A DNA stretch of 64,000 bases, from assembly GCF_963576615.1 (NCBI RefSeq), contig NC_088712.1:11662541-11726540 (forward strand), written 5' to 3'. This DNA comes from Watersipora subatra (lineage: Eukaryota; Bryozoa; Gymnolaemata; Cheilostomatida; Watersiporidae). Below, in pieces: positions 27,901 through 35,287 of this stretch (its first letter is position 1; the number at the start of each line of letters is the position of its first letter). The notes under the pieces are model-generated. The model ran no database searches. It had not been told where the DNA came from and saw only the letters and a program-made list of their open reading frames with translations. A program made the translations under genes and the position numbers.

Positions 27901-30900
27901 CTACTGCACTGCAGTGCCGTTTGTATTTTGCCATTTTTATGTAATGGACTTTCAACATGTTGAACTTTGACACCAATGATTGCAGGGTCTGTAATGACCC
28001 AATTGTTTGTTAGTCAACGTTTTAATGCAGCTTCTACAGGTATGTTGATTTTAAGGTTTGTACCATAATTTTAATGCCCTAAAGGCTGAGTTGTTGCACC
28101 ATCATCTTATAATTCATTACTATTTTAATCTTAAGATAGGCTACAGTTGCTTGCAAACCCATTAAAATCACTTTTTCAAAAGAGCGATGGAAATTATTAT
28201 GCATTAAATTGCAGCAATACTAGCATTGAAGGCATACCTGATCTTTGATTGAAGCCATGATGTTGATTGTTTGAAGGGTAATGGTGTTGCGATTGATTGG
28301 CTGCTTGGTAGCTCGGTGATTGCGAAGCTGCTGGCTGGTAACTATATGGCTGTTGATTGGCTGCTTGTAATTTTGAGATTGCTGATAGGCTGGCTGTTGG
28401 TGAGAAGTGTTGAAAGTGGAGTCAGGTTGCTGGTAATTTTTATATCCTGAAGTTGGTTGATAAGCTTCTTGAGGGTAGCTCTGGAGGAAGAAGGTTGTCT
28501 GAAGCTCAAATACAGGGAATAACAAAATTTAAACTTCTAGTTAGCATTTTTCTATTGTATTGCCTTATTTAGCCTAATATAACTTGCTTGTTGGTACGAG
28601 TTCCCAAGGCATCACTCTTATTCGTAGCAGAGCGATTTTACAGGAGCCTAGCTGTCTGTCTAAAAAAAGCACTTCCTAAATTGCTTCCTAATTACATCCC
28701 ACACTCATGATGCACAAATTTGAGCCAATCTGTAAGTTAGCCGCATCATGAAAATGGCATATGTCTGCAAGCTAAGCGAGTTTTGCCATTGGCAAAACTC
28801 GCTTAGCTTATCGAATCTTATCAAACTTATCGAATCTTATCAAGCTTGTCAAACTCGCTTTATCGAATCCATCATGCTTTCTAATAATGCGCAGTAAAAT
28901 ACCCCTCTAGCTATTCAATGTTAAACATTTTCAATACTTCCGTTCGTCCTTTCTCAATCGAGTTTCATGTGTTTGCGCGACTAACACGTACATTGCTAGC
29001 TACGTCACTAATAATTAACTTTTAGCGTACAATTCCCTACTTTTTTCAACAAGGCGCCAGAGTCAATCCATATCATGCAAATGTCCATAGAAATCCGCAT
29101 GATGGGAGTCATACACATAAAAAAACATAGTGATAGGTTGTACAGAATACTGGTTACAGCATCAGCGTTACTCATCAGTGTTACTCGTCAGCTGAATTTT
29201 ACTGGTTCAAACCATCATGGCTGGTACTCAACAATAAAATCTTTTAACAGTTTTTAATCTTTTTAACAGTTTCAGGTTAGGTTGGAGAGAGAAACTTGTT
29301 CATTCCTAATAGCCATCAAATCTAATGAATTTGTTTAATTTTATTGTAAAACTACCTTACAGCGACTAATAGTCTATTATGTTTACATGAATAACAAAAG
29401 ATGCAAAAATGCTAAGAAAACAATTATTTCCAACTGAGTAACTCAACAACAGCGAAACAATTCCCTTCATTACAAGACGTTTTTACATCTATACCAAGCC
29501 AAAATAAGTAGGAAACATAACTGCAGTTCTGTCTGTTCTACAGCTCAGCTACGAATATGTACATTTGCCACAAACGATCACTTGTATAGAATAAGCACTT
29601 GTATAGAATATGCTAATCCACTTTGTGTAATGATCCCCTTGCTAGGGCCTGCATCCACAAGGCCTACTTTATTCAGACATACATTTCACCTGTACTCTTA
29701 ACATGCCAAGCAAGTGCCAATTAATGGCATATATTTGCATTAACAACGGCTATAGGTCAGAGCTGAATGACATAACTTCCTGTAAACATGTGAGCCATGC
29801 ACAATGAGTCGGATGCCCTGAGTAAGAGAGAATTTGTAATAAAAAGTGAACCTTCATGGAAATTTTGGATTTGTCACCCTTGGTTGTTTTCAGACCATGT
29901 CGTCGTCGTTTGGTGTCTGTCCAGCTATAGCGATTAAACTCTAGCAATGAACAATTCGTATCACAGAAGATTTGAATGTCACCTCAACAATCCGACAGAG
30001 TCAGTTTGCAACAATTTATTGGGAGTTTAATTCAGTTGTGTCAGTGATAAACTAATAACATGTGCTGAATTGCTCCCAATGAGGCTATGCATGGAATTGC
30101 TTTATCTCGTCCGCAGGTATCTTTGATGATTCTCAATTCAAATGTAGAAAAAACAGTGTGATGCATTCAAATTTAATCTTTCAATACAACAAAACCTTTT
30201 CAAATACTATCAAGTAAATACCAAATACATACATCAGAAGTTGGTGCAGGCCACTTATATTAATAGATTCTTGTATCAACAAGAACCTGTTTTGTGTCAA
30301 CAGCATAGATTTTCCATGGCATCACATATTTCTTTCATTAATTCGGGGAATAGCGCGAACGCAGTCCCCCACTACCAAAAATTATGCACCCGAGTTACCC
30401 ACATTTGGGATAATCGCAGGCGCCAACCAAACCGAAGTGCAATGGTAAGGCCTCTTCCTGGGGAATCCACCTTCTTGATCATGGATGTCCCTGTGCCAGG
30501 TAAGTATGAGTTGCTCCACCTTAGATGTGTTACTACACTACGGCCACCGCATGCATAATACAGTGTCAAAACACATCTTTCAGCTAGTTAAAAGTAAACT
30601 TTGCTTTTATTTTGAAAACTTTTTTAAAAAGCAGATTTCGCTATTATAAATGAATTGAATAACTAACCAACTACACGCCGAAACATTAAACAACATATCC
30701 AGATTATCACCAGACAGAGGAGACAATTTCAAAAATATGAGAGCTGTTGGCTTATTGGTTTTACAATAGGCCATTTGTGTAATGCTTGCTGCATAACGTT
30801 ATTCTACGCATAGCCTCTATAAAAAGCTAATAACTAGTTTATAACGACAAATTGATGATATCAGTTTAACTCCAAGTAGGTACTAATACTAGCTCTTCCA

Positions 30901-32150
30901 AACATAATGAAATTATAATAAACAAACTCAAAGCAACTATAATTTAAGCACTTGAAACAAAGTACTTATTGAGATGTTCAACAATAGTGTACAATACAAC
31001 CATTGTGAGTGGGCTGTTTATGGTAATTAATGTTTTGTTGTGGTGCGCTTCAACTGTCAGTGATCACAGCTGCAGTCTGACAATGAAAAAAAAATTTCTA
31101 TAATGTAATGTATAGAAATAGTGACTTATATAGTAACACAGAGTACTTAGTTATTAGTTAATCACTACAGATCTGTTTCAAACAGATATAGGTCTGCTCT
31201 CATCAGGTGATTACTTCAAAAAGTATATACCTATATCTACATTTGTAGATATTTACTTATCATAGATATGTATGTATTTACATATATATGTACATACATA
31301 TATATATGCAGTATATATGTATATATGTATATAATATTGATGTAGCCTATGTATATGTTTTGTGTTTGATATTCATAAATATAAATGTCGAATACAAAAT
31401 ATTTTGCCTACGTTTTCTAACTCTAATAAGTTGAGAAGATTCCTTGAAAGTCTGATACTAGCTTTAGTATTTTCACTAGTTATTTCCTCTCCAGGGTGCT
31501 CCAGCTTTAATTTTGTCCCTAGTCTTCTACAACCATTCGACATTTGCCAACAAGTGCTCACTTCGATGGTATTTACCCCTGATAGTCCCATTATATTTTT
31601 AAACAGGCAACTAAAAAGTACAGTTATATGTTTTACTGTATGCGCATCGCAAAATTAGGCAAAATTAAAATATAATAAATGAAACAGAAGAACTATTATG
31701 GCATGTTTTCAATACTCAGTAATGAGTTTCTAAGAGAAAATCAACATTCTATTTTAGGCATTTAGACACTCAAACAACATACATTAAACTGCTAGTAACT
31801 GTCAAAGGCTATAGCTGCCAGGATTTATGCAGCAGATAAGCTGGGTCTGAGATGTTTTGTACATTGAATTTAAATGGAATCACTAAAATACCTGTAATCT
31901 GGTTATCTAAGCCCAACACATCACTGATTCGGCATCGCTCACACATATCTTCCAGTAAATTCTTTTTCATAATGGTGCTTTAGTCATCTGACAACGAAAG
32001 GAAAGTTTTTTTGTTACTCACCCTGTTCATGCCATCTTTTTGACCCTGTCCAATGACAGTGACAGTCCTTGCAGGTGATTGACCAGCTCTATTAAAACTT
32101 CCCATGCTGATCTGCGTGGTAGCGCGTGACACCTCATATTCCCCAGACAT
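3801..32150 (-). CDS. Atypical tropomyosin with long disordered Q-rich N-terminus (13 coding exons; frame disrupted)
   Basis: Rebuilt from 13 exons with GT-AG borders and agreeing phases; about 643 codons if the frame breaks are ignored. Residues 1 to about 284 are low complexity, rich in Gln, Pro, Asn, Ser and Tyr (prion-like) with a run of 11 Gln. From about 285 a continuous coiled coil begins with VRNRMSALRLEADKANERAD, which lines up with the conserved tropomyosin start (xKKKMQAMKLEKDNAxDRAD). The end (ESETRCSDYEAQV, then LxxxVxLLExxLxxQKxxY and VALKDL) lines up without gaps with the tropomyosin C-terminus. Tropomyosins are parallel coiled-coil dimers along actin filaments; the insect isoform Tm1-I/C has a similar disordered head and works with kinesin-1 in mRNA transport. 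Transfer of that role here is inference. The rod is about 75 residues longer than the usual 284. A frameshift at about 28366, a TAG at 23709-23707 and a TGA at 7064-7062 break the frame. Confidence 0.8.
5462..5575 (-). CDS. Tropomyosin-like gene, exon 12
   Basis: 38 codons, phase 0 to 0, acceptor TCCTTACAG and donor CAG|GTAAGC. The end ESETRCSDYEAQ aligns with the EAETRAEFAERS block that precedes the last tropomyosin exon. Confidence 0.9.
5664..6024 (+). mobile_element. Non-autonomous Helitron-like element
   Basis: It begins TCTATATATCAGCCTGTCTG and ends CCCGTGCAATGCTCGGCATC then CTGCTAG followed by T. A 5' TC, a 3' CTAG and a small hairpin (ATGC-TCG-GCAT) about 10 bases before the end are the family's hallmarks, and insertion between A and T fits. 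It lies in the intron between exons 12 and 11 and carries no coding sequence. Confidence 0.5.
6485..6722. repeat. 27-bp tandem repeat in an intron, about 9 copies
   Basis: The unit is close to ATGATTATTAGTATTACTAT then TATTATC; copies vary by one or two bases and one is shortened. Confidence 0.9.
7047..7218 (-). CDS. Tropomyosin-like gene, exon 11 (contains in-frame TGA)
   Basis: 172 bases, phase 2 to phase 0, acceptor AATTTTACAG and donor CGC|GTAAGT. The coiled coil (YLNEKLVEVESKTQQLARQE...) runs to SEMNK. It meets TGA at 7064-7062 and continues ELEQR to a good donor in the same frame. CGA (Arg) to TGA would explain it. Heptad spacing carries on past the stop. Confidence 0.75.
7678..7880 (-). 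CDS. Tropomyosin-like gene, exon 10
   Basis: 203 bases, phase 0 to phase 2, acceptor CTTTGACAAG and a weaker donor AAG|GTAGTT. Coiled coil with regular heptads (VVELKSTIARMQTENTQLER...), ending AVSEKER. Confidence 0.8.
7900..9235. other. Intron sequence, nothing recognised
   Basis: AT-rich intron between exons 10 and 9; no repeat or coding signal I can support. Confidence 0.5.
9240..9500. mobile_element. MITE copy, family A (TIR with CAGGATGTTTCAA)
   Basis: The left end has CCCAGGATGTTTCAAAATTA then AAATAGATAAAACTTG. The right end has the inverted form (TTTTAATCTTAAAACATTCT). The inside shares AACTTGAACGCAG and other blocks with the copy at 14595-14860. Confidence 0.5.
9836..9964 (-). CDS. 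Tropomyosin-like gene, exon 9
   Basis: 43 codons, phase 0 to 0, acceptor CTGATCAG and donor AGG|GTATGT. Coiled coil (MAQDYKRSLAKLQLDNDKLD...). It lies in the middle section of the rod, which is longer than in canonical tropomyosin. Confidence 0.8.
10553..10645 (-). CDS. Tropomyosin-like gene, exon 8
   Basis: 31 codons, phase 0 to 0, acceptor GTGGTGCAG and donor AAG|GTACAT. VKAMSERMTFMEASEERYKQ lines up with the VAALNRRIQLxEExLxRSEER block of tropomyosin. Confidence 0.85.
11075..11255 (+). repeat. Dispersed repeat, left member of an inverted pair
   Basis: GGTTGACTCGCAACAAAATT, GGTTATTTGGTATCAAAA and AAGCTTAAAAACGAACCATTA recur in the same order on the opposite strand at 11755-11945. Identity looks like about three quarters. 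Confidence 0.65.
11755..11945 (-). repeat. Dispersed repeat, right member of an inverted pair
   Basis: On the minus strand it shows GGTTGACTTGCAACAAAAGT, AGTTATTTGGTATTAAAA and CTCAAAAACGAACAGTTA, matching 11075-11255. About 500 bases separate the arms. No termini or target duplication identified. Confidence 0.65.
12440..12530 (+). mobile_element. SINE fragment (B box and 3' body)
   Basis: AGGTTCGAAGCC is a near-perfect B box. It is followed by CTTTTTTTCAACAGTGGCTTCGGACAGA..., a tail shared with the elements at 39340-39645 and 40540-40925. No convincing A box. Confidence 0.4.
12680..12788 (-). CDS. Tropomyosin-like gene, exon 7
   Basis: 109 bases, phase 2 to phase 0, acceptor CATTTACAG and donor GAT|GTATGC. 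Encodes QKDELEDKAFDLDKELRELA and on to SND. Exons 6 and 7 together correspond to about tropomyosin residues 4-84, so this exon ends near the conserved 80/81 exon boundary of animal tropomyosin genes. Confidence 0.85.
12840..14095. other. Intron sequence, nothing recognised
   Basis: Between exons 7 and 6. AT-rich; open frames here lack coding composition. Confidence 0.5.
14101..14502. mobile_element. MITE with imperfect 27-bp terminal inverted repeats
   Basis: The left end GTTCACACTATATCGTCGAA (to TGTCAGC at 14127) is matched by the inverse of 14476-14502 (GTTCACACTATACCGCCATA then CGTCAGC), with about six mismatches. The element is 402 bp and non-coding. A relative lies at about 2577-3036. 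I could not fix the target duplication. Confidence 0.65.
14595..14860. mobile_element. MITE copy, family A
   Basis: It opens GATTTGACTGCCCAGATGTT and closes with the inverse (GAAACATCCTGATAGTCAGATC). ACTTGAACGCAG in the middle is shared with the copy at 9240-9500. Confidence 0.55.
15062..15197 (-). CDS. Tropomyosin-like gene, exon 6 (start of rod)
   Basis: 136 bases, phase 1 to phase 2, acceptor CATACACAG and donor CAG|GTTTGT. VRNRMSALRLEADKANERAD matches the most conserved N-terminal tropomyosin block. Heptad leucines and charged residues continue through DLQKDVTDLRQKLYETEKER. Confidence 0.9.
15299..16392. mobile_element. Mariner-like non-autonomous element
   Basis: The left end TACAGTGAAAACTCGACATA and the inverse of the right end (TACAGTAGACCCTTGCAATT then CGACAT) form a loose TIR starting with TA, as in Tc1/mariner relatives. 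The right-end region resembles 19385-19475. It contains a 92-bp direct duplication. No transposase frame. Confidence 0.4.
15508..15691. repeat. 92-bp direct tandem duplication
   Basis: GTTATGGTAGGTAATACTGT starts at 15508 and again at 15600; the two copies are nearly identical through GTGGCTAACGACGGTG. High identity implies a recent event. Confidence 0.9.
17108..17411 (-). CDS. Tropomyosin-like gene, exon 5 (poly-Q and Pro-rich)
   Basis: 304 bases, phase 0 to phase 1, acceptor TGTTTACAG and donor AAG|GTAATA. The exon starts DTGVPSW followed by 11 glutamines from mixed CAA/CAG codons. A Pro/Gln/Asn/Gly-rich linker with PxxP-like stretches (VKPPQKPAKPP) follows, then a short Ala-rich segment. 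This is the last part of the disordered head before the coiled coil. Confidence 0.85.
17428..17535. mobile_element. Small MITE, family B (CCGTAAAACYTCTAA ends)
   Basis: ACCGTAAAACTTCTAA at the left is the inverse of TTAGAGGTTTTACGGT at the right. The inside has AACGCTATGGCGCTCACTTT and GGCGGTCAAATAGAAGTGGC. It starts within about 20 bases of the exon 5 acceptor. A second copy is at 24960-25097. Confidence 0.6.
17540..22290. other. Intron 4, mostly unassigned
   Basis: Apart from a repeat arm at 19385-19475 (like the right end of the 15299 element) and one family A MITE arm at about 19877-19925, I see no feature. The open frames are AT-rich noise. Confidence 0.5.
22297..22365 (-). CDS. Tropomyosin-like gene, exon 4
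   Basis: 23 codons, phase 0 on both sides, acceptor CTCTTTTTAG and donor CAG|GTAAAG. Encodes ETNGHQQQASKQPEQRRGQL and continues the Gln-rich disordered segment. Confidence 0.75.
22430..22715. repeat. Degenerate tandem repeat (GAGTTGAGTTATACTTAGAT type)
   Basis: Repeating TTAGAT(T/C)GAGTTGAGTTATAC motifs with a spacing of about 30-40 bases, highly diverged; it starts about 65 bases upstream of exon 4. Confidence 0.7.
23662..23765 (-). CDS. Tropomyosin-like gene, exon 3 (contains in-frame TAG)
   Basis: Acceptor ACGTGATTAG, donor CAG|GTGAGA. Entered in phase 1 it reads DEGQQGPQEVLSPGGKHGP, stop, PMKKWTPKNKPAHQQ and leaves in phase 0. The TAG is at 23709-23707; a C there would give CAG (Gln). 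Alternatively the TTAG at the stop could itself be a weak acceptor, giving a 15-codon phase-0 exon (23706-23662), but there is no pyrimidine tract before it. Confidence 0.6.
24201..24590 (-). other. Open frame of unknown status inside intron 2
   Basis: A 130-codon open stretch on the strand of the host gene. It has a hydrophobic segment (SLFIAVLILRKKC) followed by a basic then acidic, Ser/Asn-rich tail that would suit a membrane protein's cytoplasmic end. Its upstream third overlaps the first unit of a tandem repeat (24480-24870), no start context or splice sites are clear, and I know no homologue. It may be a captured exon or chance. Confidence 0.2.
24480..24870. repeat. Three diverged tandem units of about 130 bp
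   Basis: GGACCGCGATAAACAAGG..., GGACCGCGTTAAACAAGG... and AGACCGTGTTAAACAGAAAG... each lead to TAGCCTGAGR... and end near CTTTCAAAGTT. The three copies are clearly diverged. Confidence 0.7.
24960..25097. mobile_element. Small MITE, family B
   Basis: It shares ATAGCGGTCAAATAGAAGTG, GGTGGCGTTCAAATAGAGGT and the TTAGAGGTTTTACGGT terminus with the element at 17428-17535. Confidence 0.6.
25100..26515. other. Intron 2 sequence, nothing recognised
   Basis: No coding, RNA or repeat signal that I can support. Confidence 0.5.
26520..26720. repeat. Degenerate tandem repeat of about 25-30 bp
   Basis: Copies of TGTAGAGGTTTGACTGTACT; the first three are well kept, later ones vary in length and sequence. 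Confidence 0.75.
27040..28215. other. Intron 2 sequence, nothing recognised
   Basis: AT-rich; no feature identified before exon 2. Confidence 0.5.
28238..28480 (-). CDS. Tropomyosin-like gene, exon 2 (Q/Y/P-rich, contains a frameshift)
   Basis: Acceptor CTTCCTCCAG, donor CAG|GTATGC. The phase-0 frame gives a Gln/Tyr/Pro-rich peptide (SYPQEAYQPTSGYKNYQQPD...) up to about 28367. After that the Q/Y/S-rich reading (QAANQQPYSYQPAASQSPSY...) continues in the next frame. One base seems missing at TAC|AAG, where TACCAA would restore the frame. With it, the exon ends in phase 1, which is what exon 3 needs. Confidence 0.7.
28769..28809. repeat. Near-perfect palindrome, 20-bp arms around one base
   Basis: AAGCTAAGCGAGTTTTGCCA, then T, then its exact reverse complement. 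Followed by tandem CTTATCGAATCTTATCAA motifs and another CAAACTCGCTTTATCGAAT (28815-28869). It lies in intron 1. Confidence 0.95.
29845..30235. repeat. Duplicated segment, copy 1 (downstream flank of U1 copy 1)
   Basis: It matches 33655-34058 in the same orientation with scattered changes: AACCTTCATRGAARTTTTGG, CAATCCGACAGA...GTCAGTTTGCAA, and AACAAAACCTTTTCAAATAC at the end. Confidence 0.85.
30344..30507 (-). ncRNA. U1: U1 snRNA gene, copy 1
   Basis: The RNA reads from 30507 downwards and is 164 nt, the usual U1 length. It starts ATACTTACCTG, the strand that pairs with 5' splice sites. Stem-loop I has GATCAAGAAGGTGG (U1-70K loop) and stem-loop II has ATTGCACTTCGG (U1A-binding ATTGCAC). CTGCGATTATCCCAAATGTG forms stem-loop III. 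The Sm site AATTTTTGG is followed by the 3' stem GTAGTGGGGGACTGCGTTCG...CGCTATTCCCC. U1 is the RNA core of the snRNP that recognises 5' splice sites in the nucleus. It lies in intron 1 of the tropomyosin gene, same strand. All key elements are intact, so it is probably functional. Confidence 0.95.
30508..30610 (-). promoter_or_regulatory. Likely U1 promoter region, copy 1
   Basis: Upstream of the U1 5' end, AAAGATGTGTTTTGACACTG and TAACACATCTAA are kept in both gene copies. The first lies about 55-75 bases upstream, the usual place of the snRNA proximal sequence element. The exact PSE cannot be named from sequence alone. Confidence 0.4.
30508..31228. repeat. Duplicated segment, copy 1 (upstream flank of U1 copy 1)
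   Basis: It matches 34569-35255 at high identity, for example GAGCTGTTGGCKTATTGGTT and AGCACTTGAAACAAAGTACT, and ends near GCTCTCATCAGGTGA. Confidence 0.85.
31240..31340. repeat. AT microsatellite (TATG/TACA-rich)
   Basis: Runs of TATATATGTA and ACATACATATATATA, imperfect. Confidence 0.8.
32022..32150 (-). CDS. Tropomyosin-like gene, coding exon 1 (start codon)
   Basis: 43 codons from ATG at 32150 (MSGEYEVSRATTQISMGSFN...) to donor G|GTGAGT, phase 0. Just upstream, TGCTTTAG and AAATCAG could be acceptors, so a non-coding first exon probably lies further up. The peptide is Ser/Thr/Gly/Gln-rich with no signal peptide. Confidence 0.75.
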
Positions 32151-32519
32151 TGTCCTGATTTATAACTAAAGCATTACAGAAAATAAAAACAAGAAACTTT
32201 TAGGCTATATTTTACACCAACTAGATTGCAGTATATAGTTACACAAAACAGTAGTGTATAAATACAGCAGATTGTGTTACTTATTAAAATTTTCAACAAA
32301 AAAAAGTTTCATTGCACTATGGTGAGATTTGGTGGAAACTTTAACCGAAGTTTCAGTCAAAGTTGGAGACAAGAGATGTTCTATATGCAACTCCAAAAAT
32401 ATGAGCAGCATTTGTTATTCACGGAAACATTGTTTTCTAGGTTCTTTTGGAACCATTGTTTTTCAGTATGAGGCAGACCGTTAATCAATATATGTATCTT
32501 AGTCATCATGTTTCAATTG

Positions 32520-32610
32520 ATGGTTGATTGGCTCAGTCGATAGAGTGTAGATAACCATGCGGAATGTTATGGATTTTTTTCTCGAACTATGAGCTGTCAC
32601 AATGTTACCA
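32520..32610 (+). mobile_element. tRNA-like SINE relic
   Basis: TTGGCTCAGTCGATAGAGTG is a good A-box region. The B box further on (ATTTTTTTCTCGAACTATGAG) is only partly kept, so this is a decayed tRNA-derived sequence rather than a tRNA gene. Confidence 0.35.
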
Positions 32611-33654
32611 TGACGCGGATGATGCAGATTTGCAATTGGCCACACTTTGAATTACTGTGCAATCAATGTTTTAAAACTGTAAGTGTTTTGTTTTAAAAAA
32701 AGAAATATCATCTCTAACTCCTTTAACAATGTTCCACCCAATACCTGTTCTTTTAGCAGAGAAAAGTCTTTCAAACACTAAATGCCAAGCTATTTATTAA
32801 TTATTTCAGTGTCAGAAGCATATGTTCTTTTAGACAATAGTCACTGGTTTTATCGCTAGGCCATTTAGAAACCATTTAAAGCAACGAATGAGATGTCAGA
32901 AAGGTCATGACCTGACAAAAGTTTATCAAGGAAATCCCCTCAGACTAAGTGCTAATAGCTAAAAGGTAATACTTAAAAGTCAGATGAATGTATTGTATTT
33001 TATTCTCAGCAATAAAATCTAAGTGATAACTTTTTATCAATTCATTTATTCCATTTGTTATATTTATATCATCTGCGAAAATATAAGACCACCTAATAAT
33101 TTTCATACACTTGAACTATTAATAGAGCTCAATAAACTCAATAAAAACAACTCAAATAAAAGAAAGTTACATATCATTTTAATCTTAAACATGTCCACTT
33201 TTTATGATGTTATTGTAATGTTTTCAAGTTAAAATTTACTCTTAATTACATAATACTCTCACATAATAAGATCTGCTCTGTACTAATGAAATAGTAGCAA
33301 AAGTTAATTAGTAGTTATTATTTCTTTCAGCACGCTACTTTGTTAAATTTTTTGAAGTTTCCTCAAATGTTTGAAATTCTACTTCTCTATCAGTGTAGAT
33401 TCAGTCATTTTTGACATTTTAGCACACGTTTCTTAAAATGGAGTTGTTAAAAAGAATATTTACATTTAAAGCCGTTTGACAACATAGCAGTCAGATTATT
33501 GTCTTTAAATACTAATAAATAAGACACACAGATCGAGGAAATTCTGAGCATTAAAATGATAATTTTAATTATCTGCATATCTGCGTTCTTGTCCTTTTTG
33601 AGACAAAATACATGTAACAAGTAAAAGTAAATGTAAAATAGTAATGTAAAAGTG

Positions 33655-34058
33655 GAAAATGAACCTTCATAGAAGTTTTGGATTTGTCATCCTTGGTGGT
33701 TTTCAGACCTTGTCGTTGTCGTCATTTGGTGTCAGCTATAGTGATTGAACTCTCGCAATGAATAATCCAAATCACAGAAGAATTGAATGTCACATCAACA
33801 ATCCGACAGAAAGTCAGTTTGCAATCTTTTATTGGGAGTTTGATTCAGCCGTGTCAGTGATAAACTAATAACATGTGCTGAATCTCCCCAAATGAGGCTA
33901 TGCATGGAATTTCCTTATCTCGTCCACAGCTCACAGCTATCTTTGATAATTCACAATTCAAATGTAGAAAATACAATCAAAGGCATTTAAATTTAATCTT
34001 TCAATACAACAAAACCTTTTCAAATACTATCAAGTAAATACCAAATACATATACATAC
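33655..34058. repeat. Duplicated segment, copy 2 (downstream flank of U1 copy 2)
   Basis: Direct-orientation partner of 29845-30235. Beyond it the copies differ: about 340 bases (34059-34400) that have no partner in copy 1 separate it from the U1 gene, which suggests an insertion. Confidence 0.85.
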
Positions 34059-34404
34059 CACTTATCTATCGTTATTTTGACGTCATCAGATCGTTTGCGC
34101 ATGTGTTCGTTCACAAAAAAGCCGCCATATTTGTGGAAAAAGATCGGTATTTTATGTAATAGTACTTTTTTGGTTTTGTTTCCATACTATAATAAAGATT
34201 TGCAAGCAAAGACATCGTTTTCAAAAATTCTTTGCAAAAAGCTCCGTGTTTGTAACGATAAAATTGCCTATAAGAATGGCCGACAACGATAAAATGATGT
34301 CACAAAAAATGAAGGATATCAACTATTGTATCGACAAGGGAATATTTGTTCAACTCAATAGCATTTAGATTTACATAGCTATTACATACTTCTTTTGTTA
34401 ATTT

Positions 34405-34568
34405 CAGGGGATAGCGCGAACGCAGTCTCCCACTACTGAGAATTATGCACCCGAGTTACCCACATTTGGGATAATCGCAGGCGTCAACTAAACCGAAGTG
34501 CAATGGTGAGGCCTCTTCCTGGGGAATCTATCTTCTTGATCATGGACGTCCCGGTGCCAGGTAAGTAT
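34405..34568 (-). ncRNA. U1: U1 snRNA gene, copy 2 (altered Sm site, possible pseudogene)
   Basis: Also 164 nt, from 34568 downwards. It starts ATACTTACCTG and keeps the GATCAAGAAG and ATTGCACTTCGG loops, the CCCAAATGTGGG stem and the 3' end CGCTATCCCCTG. The Sm site, AATTTTTGG in copy 1, reads AATTCTCAG here, which departs from the U-rich Sm consensus. Its 3' end CCCCTG is closer to the general U1 consensus than copy 1's CCCCGA. The gene lies about 2.3 kb upstream of tropomyosin exon 1, same strand. The RNA might not assemble with Sm proteins; a recent pseudogene or a variant are both possible. Confidence 0.9.
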
Positions 34569-35265
34569 GAGTTGCTATATCTTAGATGTGTTACTATAAT
34601 AAGGCCAGCGCATGCACAGTGTCAAAACACATCTTTCAACTAGTTAAAAGTAAACTTTGCTTTTATTTTTAAACTTTTTTTAAAAAGCCGATTGTTTATT
34701 ATAAATGAGTTGAATAACTAACTGACTACACGCTGAAACATAAAACAACATATCTAGATTATCACCAGGCAGAGGAGACAATTTCAAAAATATGAGAGCT
34801 GTTGGCGTATTGGTTTTACAATAGGCCATTTGTGTAATGCTTGCTACATAACGTTATTCTACGCATAGCCTCAATAAAAAGCTAATAACTAGTTTATAAC
34901 GACAAATTGATGATATCAGTTTAACTCCAAGTAGGTACTAATACTAGATTTTCCAAACATAATAAAATTATAATAAACAAACTCAAAGCAACTATAATTT
35001 AAGCACTTGAAACAAAGTACTTATTGAGATGTTCAACAATAGTGTACAATACAACCATTGTGAGTGGGCTGTTTATGGTAATTAATGTTTTGTTGTGGTG
35101 CTCTTCTACTGTCAATGATCAAAGCTACAGTTTGTGATTGAGAGAAAAAATATCTATAATACAAAGTATAATGCACAGAGTACTTAGTTATTAGTTAATA
35201 ACTACAGATCTGTTTCAAACAGATATAGGTCAGCTCTCATCAGGTGACTTCAGAAAGTATATAAT
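34569..35265. repeat. Duplicated segment, copy 2 (upstream flank of U1 copy 2)
   Basis: Partner of 30508-31228, with small indels near 34660 and 35110-35170. It contains the same promoter-like blocks (TAACACATCTAA and GATGTGTTTTGACACTG on the minus strand). Confidence 0.85.
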
Positions 35266-35287
35266 TATGTTCATTCATCTAGTACTA

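Noticed and set aside
30241-30558. 105-codon plus-strand frame over U1 copy 1, with an apparent GTAAGT donor
   Set aside because: The sequence is the complement of U1 snRNA; the 'donor' is the complement of the U1 5' end, which pairs with splice donors.
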